Positions 6,416 to 13,218 of a stretch of 13,218 bases of DNA are shown one piece after another. The translations under genes were made by a program, and so were the position numbers. Position 1 is the stretch's first letter. Each line of letters starts with the position of its first letter. Source of the stretch: Acidimicrobiia bacterium (GTDB lineage Bacteria; Actinomycetota; Acidimicrobiia; Acidimicrobiales; AC-14). Location of the stretch: positions 1 through 13,218 of the forward strand of contig JAFASB010000188.1 of assembly GCA_019244985.1 (NCBI GenBank). The letters run 5' to 3'. Under the pieces are notes generated by a model. The model saw only the letters and a list, made by a program, of their open reading frames with translations. It searched no databases and had not been told where the DNA came from.

Positions 6416-8497
6416 ATGCGGGTCATCGCCGCCGCCGCGCTGGCGCTGGCGTGGGCAGCCACTTGGCAGCCCGCGAACGCGCAGCCGGCTCCGCCAGCTA
6501 CAGCGCGTCTCCAGACGCCGCTTGTCGTCGTCGCCGCGCCCGACGCACCCGCCTGGGTTCGCTTCCTGCGGGCCAGCGGGGCGGCGGCGCGAGAGGGAAC
6601 GCTCGCCGAGGCGCTGAAGCGGCCGGCCGCAGTCATCACCGGTTCGACGAAGCTCTCGGAAGCACAACTCGATCAGGTGAAGAGTGCGGTCAGCGGAGGC
6701 GAGCGCGTCGTGTCTCCGAACGACGCCGTCCTCGACGCGGTCGGCATCGGTCGCACCCCGGCCCGCACGGTCACGTCGGCGACGATGCAAGGGCTCACCG
6801 GTCCGGCCCGCTGGGCGCCCGCGGTCTCCGTGCGCCCCCTCGAAAGTGCATCGGTGCTCCCGGTGGCGACCGGCGACGGTGGCGCCGTCGTTGCCGGCTA
6901 CCGCGACGTGGGCCGAGGGCGCCTGCTCGCCCTCGGCGTCGATCCGCTCGGTGACGGCCGGGACGGTCATGAGCTCCTGCCCGGCATCGGCCGGCTGGCG
7001 TCGTCGTTCACCGGCGCCGATTACGGCCCGACCCGCACCGGTGCCGACGTGTACCTCGATCCCGGCAGCCTCCACAACGGCGTCAGCGGTACGCCCGCGG
7101 AGCTGGCCCGCACGCTGGCCGGTGCGCGCGCCGTCCATGTGGCGGGCTGGAACGGTGACAACCGGGACCCGAAGTTCGACTACGACTACCAGGCGCTGAT
7201 CGACGCCCTGCACGCGCGGGGGATCCTCGTGTACGCATGGTTGGAACCGCCGTTCGTGAGCGAGCGCTTCTGGCTGGACCACCCGGAGTGCCGAGAGAAG
7301 ACGGCGACGGGCCACGACGCCATCGGTGACTGGCGACGCCTCATCGCTCTCGAGGATCCGACGTGCTTCCAGCTGGCACTGCCGGTGTACACCCACGTCG
7401 TGTCGGGCTTCGCCTTCGACGGCGTCGACGTCGCCGAGCTCTATTTCGAGCCCCCGATCGATCCCAAGAACTACACGCCGTTCCATCCGTCGGCGCTCGC
7501 GCAGTTCGGACACAGTCCGACCGCCGACCCTGCGGGCTTCAGGGCCTTCCGCACACGGCTGGTCACCGATCTCAACCGCAAGCTGTTGCAGGTACTCAAC
7601 GGTCTGCCGAACGCCAAGCAGCTCGACTTCAAGATGACCGTCGTCGACAACAAGCTCGACCCCGCCTTCGGCGACCAGGTCGGCAGCGACATCGACGCTT
7701 TGGCCCAGGTCGCCCGCGAGAACGGCGCCGCCCTCCAGGTCGAGGACCCGTTCGTGCTGTGGACACAGGGACCGCTGCGCTATGACACGTTGGTTCCACA
7801 ATTGCAGGCGCTGATGCCCGCGGGTTTCGCGTATCCCGACGTGAACGTGGTGGACCGTGAGGCTGGCTACCCGACGTCGGCCATGACGGGCGCCGAGCTC
7901 GACCTGGCGATGTCGTCGGCGGCGCGGGTTGCCGGCTACGTGGCGCTCTATTCCGCGGGCACCGTGGGAACGGATGACATGGCGCACGTGCCGGCCGCGG
8001 TCGCAGGGTCGGCGGCGACGCTCGACAACGGAATCCAGGCGCACTGGACGGTCAATGTGTTCGCGCCCGGTGGATCGAGCTACCGCCGGCTTGCCGTCGA
8101 CGGCAAGCGGTGGCCCGCGGGCGCCGGTGTCGCCGTCGTCCCGGCCGGCATCCACCGGCTGCAGTGGTCGACCGGCTCACGTGTTGGGCCCGGGCTCGTT
8201 CGCTTCACGGGCGAGCTGGGCACGGCGGCGGTGACGCGCACGTCGATGACCCTCAGGTATGACTCACGGGCGCCGGTCTTCGCGGTGGTCGACCGACGAC
8301 CCGTCGACAGGGCCGCCCATGCGAATCCCGACGGCGGCTTCACGGTGCGCCTCCCGCCCGGGCGCCACACGGTGACGATGGGGTTCAGCTCCACTTCGGG
8401 CGAGGGGAAGGCCTCGGGTCCGCTCATCGCTGTCACGCTCGTGTTGCTCGGCGCGGTGACCGTGTCTTGGGTCACGGTGCGGGTTCGGTCCCGATGA
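6416..8497 (+). CDS. Exported, C-terminally anchored protein with glycoside-hydrolase-like TIM barrel
   Basis: I do not recognise this 693-residue protein as a named family member. It starts with a signal peptide (cleavage likely after ANA, residue 22). Residues about 34-200 resemble the class-I-glutaminase-like or ThuA-like domains attached to some glycan enzymes (strands LVVVAAP, AVITGS and GRGRLLALGVDP). Residues about 237-515 look like a GHL/GH10-like TIM barrel: VHVAGWN, then GILVYAWLEPPF (269-280) and FDGVDVAELYFEPP (334-347) with clustered acidic residues Asp335, Asp338, Glu341 and Glu345. The latter resembles the FDGIHLDYIRYP-type strand of such barrels. A beta-rich region (540-660) and one helix (about 667-687) with a short basic tail end the protein. 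The layout predicts an enzyme held on the outer face of the membrane. Glycan cleavage is inference; the catalytic residues are not proven. It is the last gene of the Tad operon, 8 nt after tadC. Confidence 0.6.
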   Translation: MRVIAAAALALAWAATWQPANAQPAPPATARLQTPLVVVAAPDAPAWVRFLRASGAAAREGTLAEALKRPAAVITGSTKLSEAQLDQVKSAVSGGERVVSPNDAVLDAVGIGRTPARTVTSATMQGLTGPARWAPAVSVRPLESASVLPVATGDGGAVVAGYRDVGRGRLLALGVDPLGDGRDGHELLPGIGRLASSFTGADYGPTRTGADVYLDPGSLHNGVSGTPAELARTLAGARAVHVAGWNGDNRDPKFDYDYQALIDALHARGILVYAWLEPPFVSERFWLDHPECREKTATGHDAIGDWRRLIALEDPTCFQLALPVYTHVVSGFAFDGVDVAELYFEPPIDPKNYTPFHPSALAQFGHSPTADPAGFRAFRTRLVTDLNRKLLQVLNGLPNAKQLDFKMTVVDNKLDPAFGDQVGSDIDALAQVARENGAALQVEDPFVLWTQGPLRYDTLVPQLQALMPAGFAYPDVNVVDREAGYPTSAMTGAELDLAMSSAARVAGYVALYSAGTVGTDDMAHVPAAVAGSAATLDNGIQAHWTVNVFAPGGSSYRRLAVDGKRWPAGAGVAVVPAGIHRLQWSTGSRVGPGLVRFTGELGTAAVTRTSMTLRYDSRAPVFAVVDRRPVDRAAHANPDGGFTVRLPPGRHTVTMGFSSTSGEGKASGPLIAVTLVLLGAVTVSWVTVRVRSR

Positions 8498-8517
8498 GAG
8501 GCAGTGTGGACGACGGT

Positions 8518-8563
8518 GTCCCGAACGGGACTTTGGTCCCGACTTCCGGCGCGCAAGTCCCGA
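8518..8563 (+). promoter_or_regulatory. DosR/DevR-type operator with flanking half-sites
   Basis: In the 107-bp gap before the response regulator gene, 8524-8543 reads AACGGGACTTTGGTCCCGAC. The published mycobacterial DosR box is TTSGGGACTWWAGTCCCSAA. I count 16 of 20 positions matching, including both GGGAC/GTCCC arms at the right spacing. Two more GTCCCGA half-sites lie at 8518-8524 and 8557-8563, in the same orientation as the right arm. This clustering and the DosR-like product of the next gene suggest an autoregulated or cross-regulated promoter. No convincing -10 element is visible, although TAGACA at 8585-8590 is a weak candidate. Confidence 0.6.
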
Positions 8564-8604
8564 TTCGCGTGACGATGACGCGCCTAGACACCATGATGGA
8601 ACCG

Positions 8605-9267
8605 ATGGCAATACGGGTGTTCCTTGTCGACGATCACGAGCTCGTGCGGATGGGTCTGCGCGACGCCGTCGCCGCCGAGGACGGCCTGCAGTTCGTCGGA
8701 GAGGCCGCCAGCGCCGCCGAGGCGGTCCAGGGCATGGCCGAGGCCGAGCCTGACGTTGCGGTCGTCGACGTCCGTCTCGGGCCCGACGAGGCGGACGGCA
8801 TCAGCGTGTGCCGCGACGTGCGTGCCGCCCATCCCGAGACCCGGTGCCTGATGCTCACCAGCTATCCGGGAGACGAGGCGCTGTTCGACTCGATCATGGC
8901 CGGCGCCAGCGGGTACCTGCTCAAGGAGATCCCAGTCAACGATCTGCTCTCCGCCATCCGTCGGGTCGCCGCGGGGGAGAGCCTCATCGACCCGTCGATG
9001 ACCGCCAGCGTCCTCGACCGGATCCGGGCGCCCATGAGCACGGAGAACGGTCGTAGCCGCAAGCCGCTGACACCGCAGGAGACGAACATCCTCGAGCTGA
9101 TCGCCGACGGCAACACCAACAAGGAGATCGCACTACAGTTGGGGCTGGCCGAGAAGACGGTCAAGTACTACGTCTCCAACCTGTTGGCCAAGCTCGGCAT
9201 GCATCGCCGCAGCCAGGCCGCCGCCTACGCCGCCCGCCTCAGCGAACGAGCCCGGGCCCGCAACTAA
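8605..9267 (+). CDS. DosR/DevR-like response regulator (NarL/LuxR family)
   Basis: This is a two-component transcription factor. From the ATG at 8605 it has 220 residues, close to the 217 of mycobacterial DosR. The receiver domain spans 3-120 with the acid pair Asp9/Asp10, phospho-acceptor Asp55 (VAVVDVRLG), Thr85 (LMLTSY) and Lys107 (GYLLKE). A linker leads to a LuxR-type helix-turn-helix (about 154-212: LTPQETNILELIADGNTNKEIA, then LAEKTVKYYVSNLLAKLGM). DosR contacts DNA through Lys-x-x-Lys-Asn in this helix; here the last residue is Tyr188. Other starts in frame are 8593, 8596 and 8494; the last overlaps the stop of the preceding gene as ATGA. I chose 8605 because it matches the usual DosR N-terminus and leaves the DosR-type operator outside the coding region. 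No kinase gene is adjacent on this strand. Confidence 0.88.
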   Translation: MAIRVFLVDDHELVRMGLRDAVAAEDGLQFVGEAASAAEAVQGMAEAEPDVAVVDVRLGPDEADGISVCRDVRAAHPETRCLMLTSYPGDEALFDSIMAGASGYLLKEIPVNDLLSAIRRVAAGESLIDPSMTASVLDRIRAPMSTENGRSRKPLTPQETNILELIADGNTNKEIALQLGLAEKTVKYYVSNLLAKLGMHRRSQAAAYAARLSERARARN

Positions 9268-9284
9268 CCGCGCGAGCCGGGTGT

Positions 9285-9318
9285 GGCACGGTGGTCGTCG
9301 TGGACCCGGCGTCGTGCC
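9285..9318. terminator. Possible bidirectional terminator hairpin between convergent genes
   Basis: In the 89-bp gap between the convergent response regulator and glycosyltransferase genes, 9285-9293 can pair with 9310-9318 (9 bp with two G-U pairs, 16-nt loop). There is no T-run on either side, so it is not a canonical intrinsic terminator. Its only support is its location and symmetry. Confidence 0.25.
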
Positions 9319-9356
9319 CAGATCGACTTGCCGTCTCGCTCGCCATCGCCCCTGAA

Positions 9357-10514
9357 CTAGCCGTGCTCCGCTCGTAGGGCAGCGGCGACTTCGGCGGGTG
9401 AGGGCATCGCCGCGATCTCTGCGGCCACACGGTCCGACGCGCTGCCGTACACCGGTTCGCTGAGGACGCGGCGGAGCGCCGTCACGAGCGCCTCGCCGGT
9501 GACGTCGCCGGGCATGACCGTGATCGAAGCCTCGGCAACTGCCAGACGTCCGGCGATCGTGAAGTTGTCGGCGCTCTGGGGGAGTGCGACCGAGGGAAGG
9601 CCATGGGCGAGGATGCCGAAGGCCGTTCCGGCGCCGGCGTGGTGGATGGCGGCGGCGCAGTGGGGCAGCAGCTCGGCCTGGGGGATGAAGCGCTCGACGA
9701 CGGCATTCGCAGGGAAGGGCGAAAGCTGCTGGGGATCGTTGTCGGTCCCGATCGTTGCGACCACATTCACTGGCTCGTCGCCCAGCGCGTCCAAGATCAG
9801 GCGGAAGACGTCGGGATTGTTGGAGAAGGTGCCCAGCGTGACGTACACGACGGGATCGCCTCGTCGTGGCAACTCGACCGTCAGCGGCTGCGCCGATGAC
9901 GTCGGGAGGGCGGTCGAGCGCAGTTGCCGTGCGCCGGCGAGTGACGTCGCAGCACGATCGAGAGACGGCGGACAGATGGTCAGCGTCGTGCCGTTGTAGA
10001 CGCCTGCCGACGGGGGAACGTCACGGCCGAACTCCCGCCAGATCGGGCTCACGGCGTCGGCGACGAGCGCGAGCACGGCGGGATCGGTGAGTGGGCCGAC
10101 CGTGTGCTGGGCGACCGGCACACTGGCAACGTCGCCGGCGAGCGGCGCCGCGAACAGAAGGGGATCGAAGATCAACAGATCGGGAGCGAGCTCCCGGCAG
10201 ACCTCGACCAGGTTGTCGACCATGAGCGCCATGCCCACCTCGCCGAACAGCCTCGGTAGGAAATACCCCTCGACGCGCTCCGGGGCCAAGCCGTCGCCCG
10301 GGACGCCGCGCGTGCGTCTTCGTAGCGCCTCGAACCACTCGCCGAATGCGGGGGCGACCTGACGAAAGGAGAGACCTCGTTTGGTGGCGGCAGGTTCAGC
10401 GTCAGGCCCGCTCGCCACGACAACGTCGTCGCCCTGGGCCGCGAGCGCCTCGGCGAGCGGCATGAGAGGTGTGATGTGGCCCGTTTGCGGGATGCAGGTG
10501 AACACGACGCGCAC
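9357..10514 (-). CDS. GT1-type UDP-glycosyltransferase (MGT/YjiC-like)
   Basis: This is a GT-B fold glycosyltransferase of 385 residues, a usual length for the macrolide/YjiC-like branch. The N-terminal acceptor half starts MRVVFTCIPQTGHITPLMPLA, with His13 in the position of the family's catalytic base. The C-terminal donor half holds VYVTLGTF (223-230) and the sugar-nucleotide signature FIPQAELLPHC, HHAGAGTAFG (291-300) and LPQSADNFTIAGRL. Where many relatives have Asp-Gln after the signature, this one has Asp316-Asn317. No signal peptide or membrane helix is visible, so it acts in the cytosol on a small molecule or lipid acceptor that cannot be told from sequence. The start is GTG at 10514, 38 nt after the response regulator stop, so it is probably the last gene of the wecB-kinase-regulator operon. 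Confidence 0.88.
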   Translation of the reverse strand: MRVVFTCIPQTGHITPLMPLAEALAAQGDDVVVASGPDAEPAATKRGLSFRQVAPAFGEWFEALRRRTRGVPGDGLAPERVEGYFLPRLFGEVGMALMVDNLVEVCRELAPDLLIFDPLLFAAPLAGDVASVPVAQHTVGPLTDPAVLALVADAVSPIWREFGRDVPPSAGVYNGTTLTICPPSLDRAATSLAGARQLRSTALPTSSAQPLTVELPRRGDPVVYVTLGTFSNNPDVFRLILDALGDEPVNVVATIGTDNDPQQLSPFPANAVVERFIPQAELLPHCAAAIHHAGAGTAFGILAHGLPSVALPQSADNFTIAGRLAVAEASITVMPGDVTGEALVTALRRVLSEPVYGSASDRVAAEIAAMPSPAEVAAALRAEHG

Positions 10515-10552
10515 TGACGACGGTTCTATCCCGTCGGTCTGGCGTGGTCACG

Positions 10553-11233
10553 TCAACTGCTGGAGGAACCGTGGCGTTCACCGAGGCGGGCAGCGAAGGC
10601 CGCCACCTCGGTCCGGCGCTGCATCCCGAGCTTCGACAGGATGCTGGTGACGTAGTTCTTGACCGTCTTCTCGGCGAGGAACAGGGCCTCGCCGATCTGG
10701 CGGTTGGTGCACCCTTCCCCGATCAGCTCGAGGATGCGACGCTCCTGGTCTGACAGCCTCGCCAGGTCGTCCCTGCACTTAGCATCGGCGCGCACGCGCT
10801 CGAGGGCGCCCTCGGTGACGCGCGGGTCGAGGAGTGACTTGCCGGCGGCGACCAGGGTCACCGCCTTCGCCAGCTCGGCCGCGCTGACCTGCTTCAGCAT
10901 GTAGCCCGCGGCGCCGGCGAGCACAGCGCTCTGCATCGCCTCGTCCTCGGCGATCGACGTGAGCATGATGCACCGCACCTCAGGGTGGCGCGCTCTGATC
11001 TGGCGGCAGACGTCGATGCCGTTCCCGCCGCCGAGCATGATGTCGAGCAGGGCCACATCGGGCTGGAGCTCGGCGATCTGGGTGAGGGCGTCGGCCGCAT
11101 TGGCGGCCTCACCGACGAGCACGACGTCGTCCCGCGTGCTCAGCAGGGCGCGTATCCCGGCGCGCACCAACTCGTGATCGTCGAGGGTGAAGACGCGGAC
11201 CGGCTGCGTATCGACGACGCCTGCGACGCTCAC
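10553..11233 (-). CDS. Second DosR/DevR-like response regulator (NarL/LuxR family)
   Basis: A 226-residue transcription factor of the same type as the plus-strand regulator. The receiver domain carries Asp18/Asp19, phospho-acceptor Asp64 (VALLDIMLGG), Thr92 (IMLTSI) and Lys114 (GYMLKQ). The LuxR-type helix-turn-helix occupies about 160-218, with LAEKTVKNYVTSILSKLGMQRR closely matching the DosR recognition region including the Lys-x-x-Lys-Asn pattern. It starts with GTG at 11233, whose GTGA overlaps the TGA stop of the kinase gene, so the two are translationally coupled and very likely cognate. A short Ser-rich tail ends the protein. By its recognition residues it is the better candidate to bind the DosR-type box at 8524-8543 (inference). 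Confidence 0.9.
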   Translation of the reverse strand: MSVAGVVDTQPVRVFTLDDHELVRAGIRALLSTRDDVVLVGEAANAADALTQIAELQPDVALLDIMLGGGNGIDVCRQIRARHPEVRCIMLTSIAEDEAMQSAVLAGAAGYMLKQVSAAELAKAVTLVAAGKSLLDPRVTEGALERVRADAKCRDDLARLSDQERRILELIGEGCTNRQIGEALFLAEKTVKNYVTSILSKLGMQRRTEVAAFAARLGERHGSSSS

Positions 11234-12126
11234 GAGCCCGCGCCCGGCAACGTGAACAAGAAGCGGCTACCACCTTCCGGGTTGTCCTCGACCCAGATGT
11301 GTCCACCGTGGCGGCTCACGATCCGTTCGCAGATGGCGAGGCCGAGGCCGTGCCCGTCGAACGCTTCGCCGTGGGCGCGGTGGAACATGTGGAAGATCTG
11401 CTCGTGGTCCTCGGGCGCGATCCCGACGCCGTTGTCGGTGATCGAGAAGCAGTGGAGCGGATCGCCCACCTCACACTCCACGTGGATGGACGTCGGCCGG
11501 TGCGGCTCGCGGAACTTGATGGCGTTGCTGAGCAGGTTTTGGAACAGGCGGCGCAGCTGAACCGGTTCGCCCATCACCGGTGGAAGCAGCCCGACGGTGA
11601 CTGTGGCGCCCGCGTCGTCGGCAGCGCGCTGCAAGGTACGTACCACCTCCTCGACGAGAACGGCGGTGTCGACCTCGGTCTCGGCGTCGATGGCCGAGCC
11701 CGCTCGTGAGAAGAGGAGCAATCCATCGACGAGAGTCGTCATCTCCTCCAGCCCGTGCAACGCGTAAGTCATCCACTGCTGAGCCCGCTCGTCGAGGCTC
11801 TCCGCGTAGTGACGCTCGAGCAGCTGGATGAACCAAGCGGTGGCGCGCATTGGCTCGGCGAGATCGTGGGATGCGACGACCGCGAAGCGGGCGAGATCGT
11901 CGTTGGATCGCAGCAGGTCGGCGTTCACCCGCAGGAGCGCCTCGTTGGCGTCGGCCAGCTCGCGGTTGCGCCGCTGCAATCTGGCCATGGCGCGGGCGTG
12001 GTCGCTCGGCGGCGGCTGCGTCCGGAGGTGGGTGACCCCCTGCTGGCCCTGCACTGTCGTTTCCCTCGTCTCCCACGTGTCGAGTGGCGAAGGCCTCCAC
12101 GCCCGCCGGGTGGCTCCCGCCGTCAC
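11230..12126 (-). CDS. Histidine kinase without sensor domain (HisKA/HATPase_c)
   Basis: A 298-residue kinase that should phosphorylate the overlapping response regulator. An N-terminal stretch of about 45 residues of low order precedes a predicted coiled coil (about 46-85, LQRRNRELADANEALLRVNA). The dimerisation and phosphorylation site follows with His87 in ASHDLAEPMR, then the N box NLLSNAIKF (197-205), G1 DNGVGI (231-236), F box IFHMFHR and G2 GHGLGLAI (258-265). All catalytic motifs are intact. There is no transmembrane segment and no PAS, GAF or heme-binding domain, unlike DosS/DosT. The SHDLxEP type H box resembles phytochrome-like HisKA kinases, not the HisKA_3 kinases usually paired with NarL-type regulators. 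The start is GTG 12126 inside the wecB stop (GTGA); Met47 (ATG at 11986-11988) is an alternative start. Confidence 0.9.
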   Translation of the reverse strand: MTAGATRRAWRPSPLDTWETRETTVQGQQGVTHLRTQPPPSDHARAMARLQRRNRELADANEALLRVNADLLRSNDDLARFAVVASHDLAEPMRATAWFIQLLERHYAESLDERAQQWMTYALHGLEEMTTLVDGLLLFSRAGSAIDAETEVDTAVLVEEVVRTLQRAADDAGATVTVGLLPPVMGEPVQLRRLFQNLLSNAIKFREPHRPTSIHVECEVGDPLHCFSITDNGVGIAPEDHEQIFHMFHRAHGEAFDGHGLGLAICERIVSRHGGHIWVEDNPEGGSRFLFTLPGAGS

Positions 12127-13218
12127 CGGCCGCTGACCTTCTCCCGAAGGTATCGGTCGCTATCCGCGCTGACAAGAGCACTAAGCGCGACTTCAGCGGA
12201 CGTCGGGCGGGTTGTGTGGAGGGTCCCGTTTGCAGGCATATGTCGATTGTTCGATGGTGCGAACGGAACGGCGGGCGGCCCCAGGCCGAAGTGGTGGGCA
12301 AGCGCAGCGACCGTGCGCGCCGCCGCCCGCCCGTCGCCGTAGGGGTTCACGGCGTTGGCCATCGCCGCGTAGTGCTCGTCGTCGTGCAGGAGGGCCTCGA
12401 CGCTGGCGACGATGACGCCGGCGTCGGTGCCCACCAGGCGAGCGGTGCCCGCGGCGACCGCCTCGGGGCGCTCGGTCGTGTCCCGCATCACCAGCACGGG
12501 CTTGCCCAGGCTCGGCCCTTCCTCCTGGACGCCGCCCGAGTCGGTGAGCACGACGTGGGAGCGGTTGAGCAGCCACGAGAATGCCCGGTAGTCGAGCGGT
12601 TCGAGGACCTTCACGTTGTCGATGCCGCCGACCGCGGGCAGCAGCGCCTCCCGCACGATCGGGTTCTTGTGGATCGGGAGCACGATGAGGAGCTCCGGTT
12701 CGCGGCGGGCGATCTCGGCGATCGCCCTTCCCACGCTGACAAGCCCTTCGCCCCACGACTCGCGCCGGTGGGCCGTGACCAGCAGGATGCGCCGGCCGTC
12801 CCGTTCGAGTGCAGCCATGTCCTCGTCCGGGGGCGTCGTCTGCTGGTTCACGACCCACAGGAGGGCGTCGATCACGGTGTTGCCGGTGACGACGACGTCC
12901 GTCTGCTTCACCCCCTCGGCGAGCAGATTGGCCCGGCTTTCGGGCGTGGGCGGCAGGTGGAGGGTCGTCAGCTGGGTCGTCAGCCGCCGGTTCACTTCCT
13001 CTGGGAAGGGCGAGTAGCGGTCGCCGGTGCGCAGCCCCGCCTCGAGATGCACGACCGGGACCCGGTTGTAGAAGGCGGCCAGGCTGCCTGCGAAGGTCGT
13101 GGTGGTGTCGCCCTGGACGACCACGGCGTCGGGTCGCTGGGCCTCGATGAGCTCGGTCAGCGACTCCAGGGCCCGCGCTGCGAACCCGGCGAGGGTCTGG
13201 CGGGGTCTGATCAGGTCG
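12123..13218 (-). CDS. wecB: UDP-N-acetylglucosamine 2-epimerase, 5' end cut by window
   Basis: WecB interconverts UDP-GlcNAc and UDP-ManNAc, feeding ManNAc-containing surface glycans. The frame runs open to the right edge, so the N-terminus is missing. The first visible residues (DLIRPRQTLAGFAARALESL) match the usual region before VVVQGDTTTTFAG. Family signatures are VHLEAGLRTGDRYSPFPEEVNR, the TAHRRESWGEG segment, VLPIHKNP, and TDSGGVQEEGPSLGKPVLVMR followed by TTERPEAV. The catalytic acidic and histidine residues of these motifs are present. The enzyme core ends near AALAHHFGL; about 52 further residues (12123-12281) form an unusual tail without a recognised domain. The stop overlaps the kinase start by 4 nt, so wecB leads, or lies upstream in, the minus-strand operon. 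Confidence 0.95.
   Translation of the reverse strand, partial: DLIRPRQTLAGFAARALESLTELIEAQRPDAVVVQGDTTTTFAGSLAAFYNRVPVVHLEAGLRTGDRYSPFPEEVNRRLTTQLTTLHLPPTPESRANLLAEGVKQTDVVVTGNTVIDALLWVVNQQTTPPDEDMAALERDGRRILLVTAHRRESWGEGLVSVGRAIAEIARREPELLIVLPIHKNPIVREALLPAVGGIDNVKVLEPLDYRAFSWLLNRSHVVLTDSGGVQEEGPSLGKPVLVMRDTTERPEAVAAGTARLVGTDAGVIVASVEALLHDDEHYAAMANAVNPYGDGRAAARTVAALAHHFGLGPPAVPFAPSNNRHMPANGTLHTTRPTSAEVALSALVSADSDRYLREKVSGR

Noticed and set aside
6275..8155. Long minus-strand open frame (about 620 codons) opposite the exported hydrolase-like gene
   Set aside because: Same composition as other antisense shadows, no motifs, no ribosome binding site that stands out. The plus frame has a signal peptide, a domain pattern and operon spacing.
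8494..8604. Start of the plus-strand response regulator at ATG 8494 overlapping the previous stop (ATGA)
   Set aside because: It would add 37 residues that do not belong to the receiver fold and would put the DosR-type operator inside the coding region. It is not strictly excluded.
9740..9750. Other GTCCCG occurrences, such as that inside the glycosyltransferase gene, as DosR half-sites
   Set aside because: They are single half-sites inside conserved coding sequence and expected by chance at this GC content.

Overview
The window is GC-rich DNA from what looks like an actinobacterium. The reasons are the strong G/C bias at third codon positions, frequent GTG starts, a Tad/Flp pilus operon with no outer-membrane secretin gene among the genes seen, and two response regulators of the DosR/DevR type. 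A lineage outside the well-studied orders (for example Acidimicrobiia-like) would fit, but this is inference; the sequence has no rRNA or other placing marker.

Left half, plus strand (about 222-8497): one tightly packed operon for a Tad (Flp) pilus machine. The order is cpaB, cpaE/tadZ, cpaF/tadA, a fusion of a secreted von Willebrand A domain to tadB, and tadC. Last comes a large exported, C-terminally anchored protein with a glycoside-hydrolase-like barrel. Gaps between genes are 5 to 21 nt. The leader before cpaB (91-216) can fold into a compact multi-branched RNA and carries an anti-Shine-Dalgarno-like stretch complementary to the cpaB ribosome binding site. The frame of CpaE is open upstream of its first ATG, and the missing first strand of its receiver-like domain lies there. 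Its only plausible start is a CTG with a good ribosome binding site. No pilin, TadE/TadF pseudopilin or prepilin peptidase gene is present, so the rest of the system must lie elsewhere.

Middle (8498-9267): a 107-bp gap with a near-consensus DosR/DevR box plus two extra half-sites, then a DosR-like NarL/LuxR-family response regulator.

Right half, minus strand (13218 to 9357): a second operon converging on the first. Its order is wecB (UDP-GlcNAc 2-epimerase, cut by the window edge), a sensor-less histidine kinase, a second DosR-like response regulator, and a GT1-type glycosyltransferase. The first three genes are joined by 4-nt GTGA stop/start overlaps.

Taken together, the window joins a pilus or secretion machine, a surface glycan-acting protein, nucleotide-sugar and glycosyl-transfer enzymes, and two DosR-type regulators with a DosR-type operator. 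The simplest reading is a cell-surface adhesion/glycan locus under two-component control. That functional link is inference from gene order and the operator.
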